From: Blastococcus mobilis
Lineage (GTDB): Bacteria; Actinomycetota; Actinomycetes; Mycobacteriales; Geodermatophilaceae
DNA length: 64,000 bases
NCBI RefSeq assembly: GCF_900188025.1
Contig: NZ_FZNO01000017.1
Location: 1-64,000, forward strand
Direction of reading: 5' to 3'
How positions within the stretch are numbered: position 1 is the stretch's first letter; every line of letters starts with the position of its first letter. Below the pieces are notes generated by a model. That model was not told the DNA's origin. It saw only the letters and a list, made by a program, of their open reading frames with translations, and ran no database searches. Shown here piece by piece: positions 61,374 to 64,000 of the stretch. A program made the position numbers and the translations under genes.

Positions 61374-62165
61374 ATGATCGAGTCCACCGAGCAGATCGAC
61401 GTCACGTACGAGGGCGACGTCGTCGTCGTCAGCATCAACCGCCCCGAGCGGCTCAACGCGATCGCGCCGGAGACCAGCGACCAGCTCCGGGAGACGCTCC
61501 TGAGGCTCGACGACGACGACGACTCCCGGGTCGCGATCCTGACCGGGGCGGGCCGCGGGTTCTGCGCCGGCGGCGACGTCAAGAGCATGACCGACCGGCA
61601 CAAGCCGGGTGTGGCGCCGAAGAAGGTGTACTCGCAGGGGCGGCACCTGATGAACGCCTTCGTGTCGGTCGAGAAGCCGATCATCGCGATGGTCAACGGC
61701 CCGGCAGCCGGGCTCGGCGCCACGCTGGCGCTGTTCTGCGACATGGTCGTCATGGCCGACGAGGCGTCTATCGGCGACCGGCACGTCAACGTCGGCCTGG
61801 TCGCTGGTGACGGCGGGGCGGTGATGTGGCCGCTGCTCGTGGGCCCCCTGCTCGCCAAGGAGATGATGATCACCGGCCGGATGCTCAGCGGGCGGGAGGC
61901 CGCCGACATGGGGCTGGTCAACCGCTCCGTGCCCTTGGAGCAGCTCCGCAAGGAGACCATGGACCTCGCCCGCGAGATCGCCGCGCTGCCGCCCTACGCG
62001 GTCCGCGCGACCAAGACGTCGGTCAACCGCTACGTCGCGTGGATGACCAATCTCGTCCTCGAGCCGTCCCTGGCCTGGGAGAAGATCTCGATGATGAGCG
62101 AGGACCACCAGGAGGCCCTCGCCGCCCGCCGGGAGAAGCGCGCGGGCGTCTACACCGGCCAGTAG
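61374..62165 (+). CDS. Enoyl-CoA hydratase/isomerase family protein
   Basis: This 263-residue crotonase-fold protein has the oxyanion-hole motif GAGRGFCAGGDVKSM, the helix NGPAAGLGATLALFCDMVVM and IGDRHVNVGLVAGDGGAV carrying the second catalytic segment. It probably hydrates the enoyl-CoA made by the ACAD pair. GCAAGGAGTTCCC precedes ATG 61374. Confidence 0.9.
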   Translation: MIESTEQIDVTYEGDVVVVSINRPERLNAIAPETSDQLRETLLRLDDDDDSRVAILTGAGRGFCAGGDVKSMTDRHKPGVAPKKVYSQGRHLMNAFVSVEKPIIAMVNGPAAGLGATLALFCDMVVMADEASIGDRHVNVGLVAGDGGAVMWPLLVGPLLAKEMMITGRMLSGREAADMGLVNRSVPLEQLRKETMDLAREIAALPPYAVRATKTSVNRYVAWMTNLVLEPSLAWEKISMMSEDHQEALAARREKRAGVYTGQ

Positions 62166-62254
62166 CCCGGCCGCCCGGGGCCGGCGCGGCGCTCCCGTTC
62201 GCCGCGCGGCGGGACCAGATCCATCCCCCTGTCACCACGTGCAAGGAGCAGTTG

Positions 62255-63100
62255 ATGACGGCTGTCCACAGCGTCTCCGTCGCTCGCCCCGTCGACGGCG
62301 TCGCCCTGATCGAGATGGGCGAACCCGGGTCGCTCAACCTGTGGGATACCGACCTCGAGCTCGGGCTGCTCGATGCGCTCGACGAGCTCGGGGCCGACCC
62401 CGGCACGAGGGCGATCGGGCTGGTCAGCCGCGGACGGGCCTTCTGCGGTGGTGCCGACCTCTCCCGCGTGCGGGCGCTGCTGGCGGCTGACCGGCCGGCC
62501 GCGGAGGTGGCCGACGACGTTCTCGAGCGCCGGATCACGCGGGCGCTCGACACCCCCACGCCGGTCGTCGCCGGAATCCACGGGGCCTGCGTGGGGATCG
62601 GGCTGGCCCTCGCCCTCGCGTGCGACATCCGGGTGGCGGCGACCGACGCCCGCTTCCGGGCCGCGTTCCCCGAGCGCGGGCTCATCGCCGAGCACGGCAC
62701 CTCGTGGCTTCTGCCGCGCATCGTGGGACTCGGTGACGCCCTCGACATGCTGCTCAGCAGCCGCACGGTGGATGCCGAGGAGGCCCACGCGATGCGGCTG
62801 GTCAGCCGGCTGGTGGAGCCGGACGACCTCCGGGCGGGGGTCCTCCAGGTGCTCACCCGCATCGCCGGGACCGTTTCCCCGCGGTCGGCGGCCGTCATCA
62901 AGGAACAGGTCTACGCCGACCAGGGCCGCCCGGTGGAGCCGGCGCTCCGCGCGGCGGCGAACGAGATGGCTGCCGCCTTCCGTGCGCCCGACGCCACCGA
63001 GGGCGTGCGCAGCTTCCTGGAGAAGCGGCCCGCGCAGTTCCCGCCGTACCCGCCGGCCACCGGGCCCGCACCCACCGTCGAGAAGGAGAACCGATCATGA
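62255..63100 (+). CDS. Second enoyl-CoA hydratase/isomerase family protein
   Basis: This 281-residue crotonase-like protein has SRGRAFCGGADLSRV, HGACVGIGLALALACDIRVA and FPERGLIAEHGTSWLLPRIV, with Glu and His in the second active-site stretch. It differs from the hydratase before it, so the operon may need two different hydration, isomerisation or ring-opening steps. AAGGAGCAGTTG precedes ATG 62255; codons upstream in the same frame look non-coding. Its stop overlaps the next gene. Confidence 0.9.
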   Translation: MTAVHSVSVARPVDGVALIEMGEPGSLNLWDTDLELGLLDALDELGADPGTRAIGLVSRGRAFCGGADLSRVRALLAADRPAAEVADDVLERRITRALDTPTPVVAGIHGACVGIGLALALACDIRVAATDARFRAAFPERGLIAEHGTSWLLPRIVGLGDALDMLLSSRTVDAEEAHAMRLVSRLVEPDDLRAGVLQVLTRIAGTVSPRSAAVIKEQVYADQGRPVEPALRAAANEMAAAFRAPDATEGVRSFLEKRPAQFPPYPPATGPAPTVEKENRS

Positions 63101-63870
63101 CCGAGGCAACGGACACCCGGCGGGTGGCCATCGTCACCGGAGGCTGCCAGGGGATCGGGCAGGGCATCGCCCTGCGCCTGGCCCAGGACGGCATGACCGT
63201 CGTGGCATGGGACCTCGAGGACGTCGTCCGCGCGAACAAGGGCCTCGAGGACCTCGCCGCCACCGGGAGCATCCACCTGATGGCCGTCGACGTCGGCTCC
63301 GCCGAGCAGGTCAGCGACGGCGTCGAACGGGTGGTCGCCGAGCACGGGTCGGTGGACGTCCTGGTCAACAACGCGGCCATCTCCCCCAAGGCCGACGGAG
63401 CCCGCGTCCCGCCGCACGAGACCAGCCTGGACGAGTGGGAGCGGGTGGTCCGGGTGAACCTGACGGGACCGTTCCTGGCCTGCCGCGCGGTCATCCCGCA
63501 CATGCAGCGGCGGGGCTGGGGCCGCATCGTCAACATGTCGTCCAAGGCGGGCCGGTCCGGCGCCATGCTCGCGGGCCTGCCGTACGGGGTCACGAAGACC
63601 GGCATCAACGGACTGACCCGCACCCTCGCTCCGGCCGTGGCCCCGATGGGGATCACGATCAACTCCATCGCCCCGGGACGCATCCGGACGCCGATGGCCG
63701 CCGGCGTCTCCGACGAGGTGAACGCCCGGCTGATCGCCGCCACTCCGGTCGGACGGTTCGGCGAGCCGGAGGACATCGCCGCGCTCGTGTCCTACCTGTG
63801 CAGGGACGAGGCCGGTTTCCTGACCGGCGACACGATCGACATCAACGGTGGGGCCTACATGGCTCCCTGA
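63097..63870 (+). CDS. Short-chain dehydrogenase/reductase
   Basis: This 257-residue SDR has TGGCQGIGQG (14-23), VNNAAIS (90-96), the catalytic Ser in VNMSSKAGRSG and YGVTK (Tyr163, Lys167), with the end GDTIDINGGAYM typical of FabG-like 3-oxoacyl reductases. It probably oxidises the 3-hydroxyacyl-CoA formed by the hydratases. ATG 63097 overlaps the hydratase stop (ATGA). Confidence 0.9.
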   Translation: MTEATDTRRVAIVTGGCQGIGQGIALRLAQDGMTVVAWDLEDVVRANKGLEDLAATGSIHLMAVDVGSAEQVSDGVERVVAEHGSVDVLVNNAAISPKADGARVPPHETSLDEWERVVRVNLTGPFLACRAVIPHMQRRGWGRIVNMSSKAGRSGAMLAGLPYGVTKTGINGLTRTLAPAVAPMGITINSIAPGRIRTPMAAGVSDEVNARLIAATPVGRFGEPEDIAALVSYLCRDEAGFLTGDTIDINGGAYMAP

Positions 63871-63922
63871 GCGATTCGGCAGTCCCTCAGCTCACCGGGT
63901 CGACGACGGGTGGTTTTCGACG

Positions 63923-64000
63923 ATGCAGGCGATCGTGTTCGAAGGTGCGGGCGGCAACGAGGTTCTCCGCGTGGTCGAGCGTGCGGTCCCGGAGCCCGGG
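63923..64000 (+). CDS. Quinone oxidoreductase-like protein, N-terminus only
   Basis: Twenty-six codons at the window edge read MQAIVFEGAGGNEVLRVVER then AVPEPG, the start of a medium-chain dehydrogenase/quinone oxidoreductase like the protein at 55979-56968. The rest is outside the window. It is in the same direction as the operon, 52 nt after the SDR. Confidence 0.75.
   Translation, partial: MQAIVFEGAGGNEVLRVVERAVPEPG

Noticed and set aside
1-64000. CRISPR arrays, rRNA genes, replication origin
   Set aside because: No regularly spaced repeats, no rRNA-like sequence and no DnaA-box cluster were seen anywhere in the window.

Overview
The window is chromosomal-looking DNA of a very high-GC actinobacterium. 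GTG starts, 4-nt ATGA/GTGA gene overlaps and IdeR/DtxR-type iron boxes all fit Actinomycetota. The gene set (hemerythrin-like protein, GAF/GGDEF/EAL proteins, PHA synthase, DUF5305 protein) suggests Geodermatophilaceae or a close relative, but this is inference without any 16S or marker search.

Left edge (1-1.6 kb): a scar of mobile DNA. The window opens in the 3' end of a group II intron (domains V and VI complete) that sits inside orfA of an IS3-family element. The IS itself cuts off a tyrosine integrase remnant just past its catalytic Tyr.

1.6-14.4 kb: one tightly coupled minus-strand operon of eight genes for an NRPS-independent (IucA/IucC-type) hydroxamate siderophore. It encodes an SbnH/PvsE-like decarboxylase, diaminobutyrate aminotransferase, diaminobutyrate decarboxylase, two IucA/IucC synthetases, an N-monooxygenase, an MFS exporter and a glutamine-synthetase-like ligase. 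An iron box precedes it. A ferric-siderophore binding lipoprotein with its own iron box lies upstream. The set resembles the rhizobactin/schizokinen pathway but has no recognisable acetyltransferase, and it adds two enzymes that pathway lacks.

14.4-24.6 kb: debris (5'-truncated MFS gene, decayed MobF/TrwC relaxase, a 3' tRNA-Lys-like fragment) mixed with an alpha/beta hydrolase, a c-di-GMP phosphodiesterase-type protein, a TasA-like exported protein / SipW-like signal peptidase / DUF5305 trio, and a DUF4396 membrane protein behind a CsoR-like operator.

24.6-48.4 kb: ordinary core functions. These are a PHA depolymerase/synthase pair, an envelope operon (PAP2-kinase fusion, lipoprotein, flippase-like protein, PAP2 phosphatase) with frame disruptions, an orphan OpuAC-type lipoprotein, acyl-CoA dehydrogenases, hemerythrin, YihY, MFS exporters (one with a MarR regulator), a PAS-GGDEF-EAL protein with a frame disruption, and HrpA helicase.

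48.4-64 kb: a TetR regulator divergent from a long plus-strand catabolic operon. The operon has a five-gene peptide/nickel-type ABC importer followed by short-chain dehydrogenases, quinone oxidoreductases, an ADP-forming acyl-CoA synthetase, a pair of acyl-CoA dehydrogenases and two enoyl-CoA hydratases. Together they look like uptake, CoA activation and beta-oxidation of one unidentified organic acid. The window ends inside another oxidoreductase gene.
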